From Bacteroides uniformis (GTDB lineage Bacteria; Bacteroidota; Bacteroidia; Bacteroidales; Bacteroidaceae), in the NCBI RefSeq assembly GCF_025147485.1, contig NZ_CP102263.1, positions 310,001 to 374,000 of the forward strand: a stretch of 64,000 nt of DNA, read 5' to 3'. The notes under the pieces were generated by a model, which was not told the DNA's origin, made no database searches, and saw only the letters and a program-made list of their open reading frames with translations. This document shows positions 16,910-25,122 of the stretch, one piece after another (position 1 is the first letter of the stretch; every line of letters starts with the position of its first letter). The position numbers were made by a program, and so were the translations under genes.

Positions 16910-17998
16910 CTACCCGATAATCCACTTACTGCCCGGTATCAACGAGATGAGCTTGGTTGCCACGAAACAACTGATAAACGTACATACCGCTATAACCGGA
17001 ATGGCAGCCACGGTGGGCAATCCCAATGTAGACTTAAACACCGACACCCACAAGCCAAGCCAGAATATGTGCATAAGGAACATGCCGTAGCTGAGTCTCG
17101 ACATTTCGGCAATGAAGCGCGGAGGTTGCGGAATGCTGATGCAACTGAACAGCAGAAACGTGCCTGCCGTCAACGCCACGCAATTAAGGGTGCAGAAAGC
17201 CCATCCCACCTCAATGACCGGCGTAGAATGAACCACTCCCGGAACAGCCTGGACATAGAACGACCATATGGTAGCCACCGCCCCGACCAGCATAAGCAGG
17301 AAACCGACCCACAGACGCAAGGAACGCCCCCAAGTAAGATGCACGCGGATATAATGTGCCAGCACAAGGTAGCCCAAATAACCCGAGAAATACCATAGCA
17401 TGTGATATTCGTTCCAGAAGCACTGTCCCCACACCTCACCAAACCAACGGTTGAGGAAAGGTATGCAAGTAGAAACCAGGAACAGTCCGATGAAGAAACG
17501 TTCTTCTTTCGCCGAAACCTTCTCCAGCCACGGTGAGATGACCGGGATGAACAGGTAAAGGCCTATCAACGGATACATGAACCAGAAGTGTCCGGCAAGC
17601 ATAGGAAAGTTCAGCCAGATGCGTGAAAGGTCGTTCATAGACTGTTCGCCGTCTATCTGTCCCCACAACATGGGCAACGTGCTGTACAGCACCATGAAAA
17701 AGATGAACGGCGGCATGATGCGCAGGAAACGTTTGCGGTAAAACTCCCAACAGCTTTGTCCCTTCTTCATAGGCGCAAGCAGGTAAGCCGAAACAATCAT
17801 AAACAGAGGCACAGACATACGTGAGAAGCCATCGTAAATAGATACCCATAACCTATCGGCCTCGTTCTGAAGGAAAGCCTGCGGTCCCACCATGTCCGTA
17901 GAACCTACAGCTCCATAATAATTCTCGCTGGCATGAACCAGCATGACCAAGAAGCACGCAAACACGCGCACATAATCCAAAAAAGCAATACGTTTCAT
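16910..17998 (-). CDS. Membrane acyltransferase (acyltransferase-3 / WecH-like)
   Basis: The 362-residue polytopic inner-membrane protein has about ten hydrophobic spans. The N-terminal FLDYVRVFACFLVMLVHASENYYG holds the conserved His22 used by acyltransferase-3 enzymes. These enzymes move acetyl or similar groups onto sugars of surface glycans. It follows the last PUL gene (GH127) by 76 bp on the same strand and may be read through from it. No transporter or glycan-synthesis gene is adjacent, so its acceptor is unknown. Acyl transfer is inconsistent with a degradation role, so it may be an independent gene. Confidence 0.83.
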   Translation of the reverse strand: MKRIAFLDYVRVFACFLVMLVHASENYYGAVGSTDMVGPQAFLQNEADRLWVSIYDGFSRMSVPLFMIVSAYLLAPMKKGQSCWEFYRKRFLRIMPPFIFFMVLYSTLPMLWGQIDGEQSMNDLSRIWLNFPMLAGHFWFMYPLIGLYLFIPVISPWLEKVSAKEERFFIGLFLVSTCIPFLNRWFGEVWGQCFWNEYHMLWYFSGYLGYLVLAHYIRVHLTWGRSLRLWVGFLLMLVGAVATIWSFYVQAVPGVVHSTPVIEVGWAFCTLNCVALTAGTFLLFSCISIPQPPRFIAEMSRLSYGMFLMHIFWLGLWVSVFKSTLGLPTVAAIPVIAVCTFISCFVATKLISLIPGSKWIIG

Positions 17999-18074
17999 TT
18001 TATTTCAAGTTTTCTGTTTATGCAAAGGAGTTAAAGGTATCAGCACTTCACTACTGTCCGCATCATTCATCAAT

Positions 18075-20132
18075 TTATTCTTTTGTATTCGGGAACGCAG
18101 TTATCCTTAACCGCGCCGCTCCCATGGGGATGAGTGTGATTTCTTCTTTATCGCCTCTCGCCGCATCCTCTTCGGGCAACACACCACACAACCCGGTTTC
18201 ATCTATTTCCCATTCGGGAACCAATCGGCCGACAGCCTTCACCTCCAAAGGTACATTGGCCACCGTAAAAGGGTAGTCGTCAGCCGGCCATGATTTACGG
18301 ATTACCTCGAAGTGCTTCAAGGGTTCTGTCTTGTCCAACACCAGCGAATAATTCCACGCGCTGCCGGGATATATCTCAGTAGTGGGCCATTTTTGAGGGT
18401 CAGCATCTTTCTGCCATTTAGAATCACCGATGGCCGTTTCGCGGCTGTCCTTCTCCACATATTTCTCAGCAATCTTAAGAGAGAGCGTGAGAGGACCGTA
18501 ATCCACACTTACGCTGTTTTTATTGACCTGCCAGGTGCGCATGGACAAAGACATCGGAAACGTCAATTCCACGCGGTCCCCATCCGACCACTCGCGATGG
18601 ATGCAGAGATACTTTCCTGCCACGGGAGCCGCATCCACTTCCTCACCATTCACGCGCACTTTCGCCTTTTGAGTCCATGAAGGAATCCGGAAATAGAACG
18701 GGAAGACGACTTTCCCCCCGGTAGAGACAGAAAAGCGGATGTCTTCCTCAAAAGGATAATTCGTCTCTTCGTGCAAAGTGATTTCCTTTCCATCAGCTAC
18801 TTTCACCACAGCCTTGCAAGCTGCATAAAGAGCCGTTGCCACTCCATTGTCGGGAGTTGCCAAAACCAGATGTTCGGCAAAGTAGGGCCAGCCTTGTGCA
18901 TGATTGTGCTGGCAGCAACGACTGCTGAAAGGATTCATCGAAAGAAACGGTCCGCGGTTGTCGATGCCCGGATGATGATTCTTGGAATCACTGACGACAT
19001 GGTTCGGGCAAGTGATGTAGCGCAGCGCTTTAAAGTCCGGCATCACGGCAACCGGATAAGAGTTAAATGCCACTTCTTCGCAATGCTCGGCCCATAAGGG
19101 GTCGCCCGTCATGCGAAGCATAATTTCATCGGAAGCCATCTGCTCAACCAGCCCGCAGGTTTCCACCCCCTGGCGAGGGTCGATATATCCCAAACGGGCA
19201 TTCTCATCCGCCCCGAACATGCCGCCGGGCACCTGCCCGAAAGTACGACGGATCAGCCGATGGACATTATAAGAGGCTTTCAGCATGGCAGAATCACCGG
19301 TCTGCATATAATAAGTGGCAGGCTCACGGAAACATTGAGCAATGTTTACGTTGTGCCAGTTGGGCAAAGAGGTCGACTGAGTCCAGTCCGCAGTGTTGCG
19401 ATGAATCTTTTCGGCCAATTCGAGCAAAAAAGCATCTCCCGTATGGCTGTAAAGCCAGTAGATGCTGATGATATTATCACCTCCACGACTGTTCTCCCAA
19501 AAGTCTTCCAGAAGCCGGTCGTCGGGGACCGTCATCTGCCATTTAAAGTAGTTTGTCATCAGGTCTATGACACGCCGGTCCTGAGAATACTCGTAATAAG
19601 ATTGCAGGCACCAGAGCATGATCATCTGTGCCCAAAGTTCGCGCTTCCCATTGCGTTCGTTGACCGGGCCGAAATAACCGTCCGGCTGGCAGCTGGCAAA
19701 TACGCCTTCAATCCAGTATTTGGTTTCTTCTATCATCTCCGGATCATTCAGAATATATGCCAAACTGCTATACCCTTTGAGCCAATAGGGAACTTCCTCC
19801 CAACCATGGTCTCCGCCGGTCGTAAGCCAGGCATTGTCATCCTTTTCCAACCAAGCGCTGATTTCCCCTAAATGTCCGGTCAGGCCGTCGCGCTGCAACT
19901 CCAGAAATTTCCTTACCCAACCCTCGGGGCGGATGCTGCCTACCGGCAATTTTATAAAGTTCAACGGACGAAGCGGGGCACGGTAACCCATATAATTGGC
20001 ATTGACAGCATGTGTATCCGGCCGGTCCACCACCGTCACCGTACCGGCAGAAGAGGCAGAAGTACAAGCCGTAACCGAAACTGTCAATGCCACGAAAAGG
20101 AGGGCAGCCACCCATGTATATAAGTTCTTCAT
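18075..20132 (-). CDS. GH127-type beta-L-arabinofuranosidase lipoprotein
   Basis: The 685-residue protein has a lipobox (VTAC, Cys23). An (alpha/alpha)6 barrel of the DUF1680/GH127 type follows, with VGSIRPEGWVRKFLELQRDGLTG, WEEVPYWLKGY and GYFGPVNERNGKRELWAQM. The cysteine motif SRCCQHNHAQGW fits the zinc-bound catalytic cysteine region of GH127, and a Glu lies upstream in TCGLVEQMASDE. The family removes beta-L-arabinofuranosyl units. In this mannan-directed locus it would strip arabinose decorations. Other DUF1680-derived families cannot be excluded by eye. It is the last enzyme gene of the PUL, 8 nt downstream of GH125. Confidence 0.85.
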   Translation of the reverse strand: MKNLYTWVAALLFVALTVSVTACTSASSAGTVTVVDRPDTHAVNANYMGYRAPLRPLNFIKLPVGSIRPEGWVRKFLELQRDGLTGHLGEISAWLEKDDNAWLTTGGDHGWEEVPYWLKGYSSLAYILNDPEMIEETKYWIEGVFASCQPDGYFGPVNERNGKRELWAQMIMLWCLQSYYEYSQDRRVIDLMTNYFKWQMTVPDDRLLEDFWENSRGGDNIISIYWLYSHTGDAFLLELAEKIHRNTADWTQSTSLPNWHNVNIAQCFREPATYYMQTGDSAMLKASYNVHRLIRRTFGQVPGGMFGADENARLGYIDPRQGVETCGLVEQMASDEIMLRMTGDPLWAEHCEEVAFNSYPVAVMPDFKALRYITCPNHVVSDSKNHHPGIDNRGPFLSMNPFSSRCCQHNHAQGWPYFAEHLVLATPDNGVATALYAACKAVVKVADGKEITLHEETNYPFEEDIRFSVSTGGKVVFPFYFRIPSWTQKAKVRVNGEEVDAAPVAGKYLCIHREWSDGDRVELTFPMSLSMRTWQVNKNSVSVDYGPLTLSLKIAEKYVEKDSRETAIGDSKWQKDADPQKWPTTEIYPGSAWNYSLVLDKTEPLKHFEVIRKSWPADDYPFTVANVPLEVKAVGRLVPEWEIDETGLCGVLPEEDAARGDKEEITLIPMGAARLRITAFPNTKE

Positions 20133-20140
20133 GTTATATC

Positions 20141-21625
20141 TTAATCAATGTTATTCAATAAATCCACCTTCCCCTCATTAACCAACTTCAATATCAGCTC
20201 ACCGAAAAGGGTGTTCTGCCAGGCAAACCAGGGGCGGGTGAAGTTGGTTGCATCATCCTTATGAAACGATTCGTGCATAAAGCCGGTACCGGCATCCGTA
20301 TCCATCAGCATCTTGATGCAAGTTTTGATTTCGGCATCATCCCGGCTTGTGAAGGCTTTCATCATAATGCTCATGGGCCACACCATGTCATAGCCGATAT
20401 GCGGTCCGCCGATGCCCTCGCCGGCTTTGCCGCTGAAGAAATAGGGATTGCTGTCGCTCCACACAAAACAGCGGGTATTCTGATAAATGGGGTCATTGAC
20501 ATCTACATCTCCCAAATAGGGCATGGCAAGCAAGCTGGGCACATTGGCATCGTCCATCAGCAGATGATTGCCGAAACCATCAACCTCGAAAGCATAGATG
20601 GTACCGAATTCAGGATGGTTGTAGGTTGCATAGCGTTTCAAAGCCATCTCCACCTCATCGGCCAAGGCACGGCAGTCGGCAGCCAGGGCAGTCTCCCTGT
20701 TCACTGTTTCCAGAATCTCGGCAGCCTTGCGCAAGGAAGTGACGGCAAAGAAGTTGGAAGGCACAAGGAACTGAAGCGTTGTGGCATCGTCCGACGGGCG
20801 GAAGCAGGACACGATGAGTCCCACCGGACGGACAGGAGCACCCAGACCGTCATTGTTCAGCGTATCGAGCGCACGCTCCGTCTTGCGTTGGAATTTGTAG
20901 GGACTGACACCCTCTTTGCGCTGCTGCTGACAAAAAGTAGTATAAATGTTGCGGATGGCTTCCAGCCATTCAGCACCGAAAACCGAAGTGTCACCCGTCA
21001 CCTGCCAGTAGTGATAAGCCAACCGCAAGGGATAACAAAGCGAGTCGATTTCCCATTTGCGTTCATGCAGTTCGGGCTTCATGTCAGTAAGGTCACTCAT
21101 CCAATGCCCATCGGGCAGCGCACCGTCGTTGTAGGCATTCGCATACGGGTCGATATTGATGCACTTGAACTGGCGCAGAATAACACCAGCCAGCATCTCT
21201 TTCAGTTTCGGGTCGTTGTTGGCAAGCTGCACATATGGCCATACCTGCGCCCCTGAGTCACGCAACCACATAGCATGGATGTCACCCGTATATACAAAAG
21301 TATCAGGCTTTCCATCGCTACCCTTGCGGAAGTGCACAGTAGTATCCAGCGTATTGGGAAAACAGTTGGCAAACATCCAGGAAAGCTTGCGGTTCTTCAA
21401 AAGTTTCTGTACACGGGCAATCTCTTTCTCCACGGCAGTGGAACGGAAAAGGCGTTGTTTCTCTTTAGGACGGTTAGAGGAATAGTTTCCGGCAGATGCC
21501 GTATTGTCCTGCACGGCCACAAAACCCGCATCGGCAAGAAGGCAGCTACCATTGGCAGCCTGAACCATCCCGGCAGCCGCAGCCAGAACAAGACTGAAAC
21601 AAATCTTTTTGGAATTAAGACTCAT
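20141..21625 (-). CDS. GH125 exo-alpha-1,6-mannosidase
   Basis: The 494-residue exported protein has a signal peptide ending near MVQAANG. Family GH125 hallmarks are FPNTLDTTVHF, FVYTGDIHAMWLRDSGAQVWPY, CFRPSDDATTLQFLVPSNFFA, FVWSDSNPYFFSG and TGFMHESFHKDD, which holds a likely catalytic Glu. GH125 enzymes remove alpha-1,6-linked mannose from non-reducing ends with inversion and usually act in the periplasm. Together with GH76 (endo-alpha-1,6) and GH92 (side-chain mannosidase) it completes alpha-mannan breakdown. It follows GH43 by 35 bp. Confidence 0.92.
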   Translation of the reverse strand: MSLNSKKICFSLVLAAAAGMVQAANGSCLLADAGFVAVQDNTASAGNYSSNRPKEKQRLFRSTAVEKEIARVQKLLKNRKLSWMFANCFPNTLDTTVHFRKGSDGKPDTFVYTGDIHAMWLRDSGAQVWPYVQLANNDPKLKEMLAGVILRQFKCINIDPYANAYNDGALPDGHWMSDLTDMKPELHERKWEIDSLCYPLRLAYHYWQVTGDTSVFGAEWLEAIRNIYTTFCQQQRKEGVSPYKFQRKTERALDTLNNDGLGAPVRPVGLIVSCFRPSDDATTLQFLVPSNFFAVTSLRKAAEILETVNRETALAADCRALADEVEMALKRYATYNHPEFGTIYAFEVDGFGNHLLMDDANVPSLLAMPYLGDVDVNDPIYQNTRCFVWSDSNPYFFSGKAGEGIGGPHIGYDMVWPMSIMMKAFTSRDDAEIKTCIKMLMDTDAGTGFMHESFHKDDATNFTRPWFAWQNTLFGELILKLVNEGKVDLLNNID

Positions 21626-21660
21626 ATTTCTTCTATATAAATTTGAATTGAAAATTGCTA

Positions 21661-22665
21661 TTAGTCAAGTGGGGTTTGGGTAGCTTTCACTCCCTCGAAA
21701 GTCATGCGCACCGGCTTTATCTTTCCTTTTTTGTCAAAGTACATCCGATCAATGCAGGTGGCACGGCTGTTTGCAGCCGTTTCTCCCAACGGGCGACGGT
21801 GGTAAATGATGTACCATTCGTCCTTGCCTTTTCCACGCACCACCGAATGATGTCCGGCACCGGTAGCTACACCGGCATCCTGCTGAAGAATTATTCCCTC
21901 GCGATGGAACGGTCCGAAAGGAGAGTCGGCAATGGCATAGGCCACACGGTAGTCGGGGCTTCCCCAACCGCCTTCCGACCACATGAAGTAATACTTTCCG
22001 TTACGTTTCAGCATGAAAGGACCTTCTACATAGTCCTGAGGAGTCACTTCTTTATAGACTGTGCCATCATCAAAAGGAACGACACCAAGTAAATCGGGAG
22101 ACAGTTTCACGATGTTGCAATGCCCCCATCCGCCATAGTACATATAGTAAGTGCCATCGTCATCGCGGAACACAAACTGGTCGATGGGTTGTGCGCCATT
22201 CACAATCTTATCAATCAAGGGCTTGCCCAGCACATCTTTGAAAGGACCTGCCGGATTGTCTGCCACAGCCACACCGATACCGCCAATCTCAGAGTTGTTC
22301 TGTATGTCGTTCCCTCCGAAGAAAAGATAATAACGGTCATTGGCCTCGATGACAGCCGGTGCCCACAAAGCACGGCGCAGCCATGGGATGTTTTCCTTTG
22401 AAAGCACGCGTGGATGCTTGGTCCAATGCACCAAGTCGGGCGAAGAATAGGCATCCATAAAAGTCTGTTCATCATAAGGAGCGGAATATGTAGGATAAAT
22501 CCAGAACTTCCCGTCCAGCACCACCCCCTCAGGGTCGGCATACCAACCGGGAAAAATCGGATTGCCGCTGCGTTTCTTTTGAACTTCTTCACCGGATTGC
22601 GCATAAAGAGAAGAAGAGGCACAAAACAATGCCAGGCAGTAAATAGTAAGTTTCTTAAGTTTCAT
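21661..22665 (-). CDS. GH43 family glycosidase
   Basis: The start at 22665 gives MKLKKLTIYCLALFCASSSLYAQ, a clean signal peptide; a longer frame to 22719 would spoil it. The 334-residue five-bladed propeller has the GH43 triad: Asp44 (WYADPEG), Asp162 (QPIDQF) and Glu214 (YVEGPF). Members are mostly beta-xylosidases or alpha-L-arabinofuranosidases. In this PUL, arabinofuranose removal is a reasonable inference. It lacks the usual C-terminal beta-sandwich. A hairpin separates it from the GH92 gene upstream. Confidence 0.87.
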   Translation of the reverse strand: MKLKKLTIYCLALFCASSSLYAQSGEEVQKKRSGNPIFPGWYADPEGVVLDGKFWIYPTYSAPYDEQTFMDAYSSPDLVHWTKHPRVLSKENIPWLRRALWAPAVIEANDRYYLFFGGNDIQNNSEIGGIGVAVADNPAGPFKDVLGKPLIDKIVNGAQPIDQFVFRDDDGTYYMYYGGWGHCNIVKLSPDLLGVVPFDDGTVYKEVTPQDYVEGPFMLKRNGKYYFMWSEGGWGSPDYRVAYAIADSPFGPFHREGIILQQDAGVATGAGHHSVVRGKGKDEWYIIYHRRPLGETAANSRATCIDRMYFDKKGKIKPVRMTFEGVKATQTPLD

Positions 22666-22706
22666 GGTAAATAGGGTTTTCGAACAGTGATTTATCGTAA
22701 AAGAGA

Positions 22707-22763
22707 GAGGGTGTGCCAAAACGTTTTTCAGCTATCATTCCGTCAGACATTCGGCACACCCTC
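22707..22763 (-). repeat. Intercistronic hairpin between GH92 and GH43
   Basis: 11-bp perfect arms GAGGGTGTGCC (22707-22717) and GGCACACCCTC (22753-22763) enclose a 35-nt loop. It lies inside the leftward PUL transcript, 32 nt after the GH92 stop, and could tune mRNA stability or attenuate the distal genes. Confidence 0.6.
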
Positions 22764-22794
22764 ATCATTAATTGCTATGGTTTTGGCTTTGAAA

Positions 22795-25122
22795 TCACTT
22801 CTTCTTTTTAAGCGTTTTCGAGAAGGAGTAAGGAGCGTCCTCCTCTCCTGCCCCACGCTGTTTGTTGGGCACATTGTCCATAGTGAAACGCAGTGAGGAG
22901 CCGTTCATCAGTTGCCCGTGCGTCAGATAGTTGCGTGTATAGTCAACGCCGTCCACTGTGAGTTTCTGCACGTAGCGGTTGGCGCGACTATTCTCAGGAG
23001 CTTCAATCGTCACAGTCTTGCCATTTTCCAAGTGCAGACGCACAGAACGGAAGAGAGGAGCACCCAGCACATACTGGTCTGTACCCGGACAGACGGGATA
23101 GAATCCCAAAGCTGAAAATACGTACCAGGCAGATGTCTGGCCGTTGTCTTCATCACCGCAATAGCCGTCGGGATTGGCATTGTACATGCGCTCCATGACC
23201 TCACGCAGCCAGTACTGCGCCTTCCACGGCTGGGAGGAATAGTTATAGAGGTAAATCATGTGCTGTATGGGCTGGTTGCCGTGAGCGTAGTTGCCCATGT
23301 TCATGATCTGCATCTCCCGGATTTCGTGGATGACACTGCCATAATAGCTTTCGTCGAATACAGGCGGCAGCACAAACACGGAATCCATCATCCGGTTGAA
23401 GGAATCCTTGCCCCCCATCAAATCAATGAGCCCTTGCGGATCGTGGAAAACCGACCATGAATAATGCCAGCTGTTTCCTTCGGTAAAGGCATCACCCCAC
23501 TTCAAGGGATTGAACGGCGATTGGAACGTACCGTCCTCATTCTTGCCGCGCATCAGCTTGTGGGCAGGGTCGAAAAGATTCCGGTAGTTCAGCGCGCGTT
23601 TGGCGAAAGGAGCCAGTTCTTTCTTCGACTTGCCGAGCGAAAGTCCCAACTGGTAGATGCACCAATCGTCATAGGCATACTCCAGCGTACGGGCTGCATT
23701 CTCGTTGATACCCACATTATAGGGCACATAACCCAGCTTGTTGTAATACTCATGTCCCAGGCGTCCGGTAGAGGAAACCTCGGGATGCACATTCTCCGTA
23801 CCGCTCTTCACGGCTTTCCATAATGTCTCGATGTCGTAGCCACGCAGACCTTTCAGCCAGGCATCCGCCACCACAGAGGCGGAATTGTTGCCCACCATGC
23901 AACCACGGTGTCCCGGACTGGCCCATTCGGGCAGGAAACCGCTCTCCTTGTAAGTGTTGGCCAATCCTTCCTGCATCTTGGCATTCATGGATGGATACAT
24001 CAGGTTGAGGAAGGGGAAGAGACAACGGAAAGTGTCCCAGAAACCGGTGTCGGTAAACATATAGCCGGGTAGCACCTCACCATTATAGGGGCTGTAGTGC
24101 ATTACCTGACCTTGCGCATCTATCTCGTAGAAACTGCGCGGGAAAAGCACCGAACGGTAGAAACAAGAGTAGAAAGTACGCAGACGGTCGAGGTCGGTAT
24201 CCTGCACTTCAATGCGGCCCAGCACCCGGTTCCATTCGTCACGCCCGGCTTTCGCCACCTCTTCAAGCGTCCGGCCACCCAGTTCCTTCAAGTTCAACTC
24301 AGCCTGCTCGTGACTGATGAATGAGGAAGCCACACGTACATTCACCTGCTCGCCACGGAGGGTATGAAAACCGATGATGCCACCGGCATGATTGGCACCT
24401 GCCTCGGTGGTACGGGAATCAATCTTTCCGTCCTTCACGGCAGCAGTATAAGTAAAAGGCTTATCGAACTGCAATACAAAGTAGTTCTTGAAATTGCTTG
24501 GCACGCCACCGCTGTTCTTGGTAGTGTAGCCTATGATTTTCTTTTCAGCCGGAATGATTTTCACAAAAGAGCCGTTGTCCATGGCATCTACCACCACATA
24601 GGCTTCCTCCGTTTCAGGGAAAGTGAAACGGAAAGCAGCGGCACGCTCGGTAGGAGCAAACTCCGCCGTCACATCATGGTCGGCAAGATAGACCTTATAA
24701 TAATAAGGAGTGGCAGTCTCGGCTTTGTGAGAAAACCAACTGGCACGCTCGTCCTGGTCGAAAGCCACCTTTCCGGTAACGGGCATAATGGCAAACTGTC
24801 CGTAGTCGTTAATCCACGGGCTGGGCTGGTGCGTCTGCTTGAAGCCGCGAATCTTGTCGGCATCATAGGTGTAAGCCCATCCGTTACCCATGGTTCCGGT
24901 CTGTGGAGTCCAGAAATTCATGCCCCAAGGCATAGCCACGGCAGGATAAGTATTACCCGTAGAAAGGGAATGCTTGGACTGCGTGCCAACCAAGGTGCTG
25001 ACGTAATCCACAGGTGTAATCGGCTCATCAACCGGCAACGAGGCCGCCTGCATACCGCCAACAAGAAGGAGGGCGGTTCCCCATGCAAAGAGTCTTTTCA
25101 TTCGTTTGGTAAATTTTGTCAT
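22795..25122 (-). CDS. GH92 alpha-mannosidase
   Basis: The 775-residue exported protein is a calcium-dependent exo-alpha-mannosidase. The N-terminal beta-sandwich begins PVDYVSTLVGTQSKHSLSTGNTYP. The (alpha/alpha)6 domain carries Glu548 in FTEGNSWHYSW, the likely general acid. Asp657 and Asp659 in CGDEDNGQTSAW are the likely base pair. The 111-residue spacing Glu548-Asp659 equals the Glu533-Asp644 spacing I recall for B. thetaiotaomicron Bt3990. His599-Glu600 falls at the position of His584-Glu585 in that enzyme, hinting at alpha-1,2 preference. Its start overlaps the upstream gene's stop by 4 nt. Confidence 0.93.
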   Translation of the reverse strand: MTKFTKRMKRLFAWGTALLLVGGMQAASLPVDEPITPVDYVSTLVGTQSKHSLSTGNTYPAVAMPWGMNFWTPQTGTMGNGWAYTYDADKIRGFKQTHQPSPWINDYGQFAIMPVTGKVAFDQDERASWFSHKAETATPYYYKVYLADHDVTAEFAPTERAAAFRFTFPETEEAYVVVDAMDNGSFVKIIPAEKKIIGYTTKNSGGVPSNFKNYFVLQFDKPFTYTAAVKDGKIDSRTTEAGANHAGGIIGFHTLRGEQVNVRVASSFISHEQAELNLKELGGRTLEEVAKAGRDEWNRVLGRIEVQDTDLDRLRTFYSCFYRSVLFPRSFYEIDAQGQVMHYSPYNGEVLPGYMFTDTGFWDTFRCLFPFLNLMYPSMNAKMQEGLANTYKESGFLPEWASPGHRGCMVGNNSASVVADAWLKGLRGYDIETLWKAVKSGTENVHPEVSSTGRLGHEYYNKLGYVPYNVGINENAARTLEYAYDDWCIYQLGLSLGKSKKELAPFAKRALNYRNLFDPAHKLMRGKNEDGTFQSPFNPLKWGDAFTEGNSWHYSWSVFHDPQGLIDLMGGKDSFNRMMDSVFVLPPVFDESYYGSVIHEIREMQIMNMGNYAHGNQPIQHMIYLYNYSSQPWKAQYWLREVMERMYNANPDGYCGDEDNGQTSAWYVFSALGFYPVCPGTDQYVLGAPLFRSVRLHLENGKTVTIEAPENSRANRYVQKLTVDGVDYTRNYLTHGQLMNGSSLRFTMDNVPNKQRGAGEEDAPYSFSKTLKKKK

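Noticed and set aside
23272..23274. Gln617 in HGNQPIQH of GH92, first taken as loss of the catalytic acid (usual GNEP motif)
   Set aside because: By spacing, the general acid is Glu548 in FTEGNSW, 111 residues before Asp659 as in Bt3990 from memory. It is intact, so there is no sign of a mannose-phosphate-type GH92.
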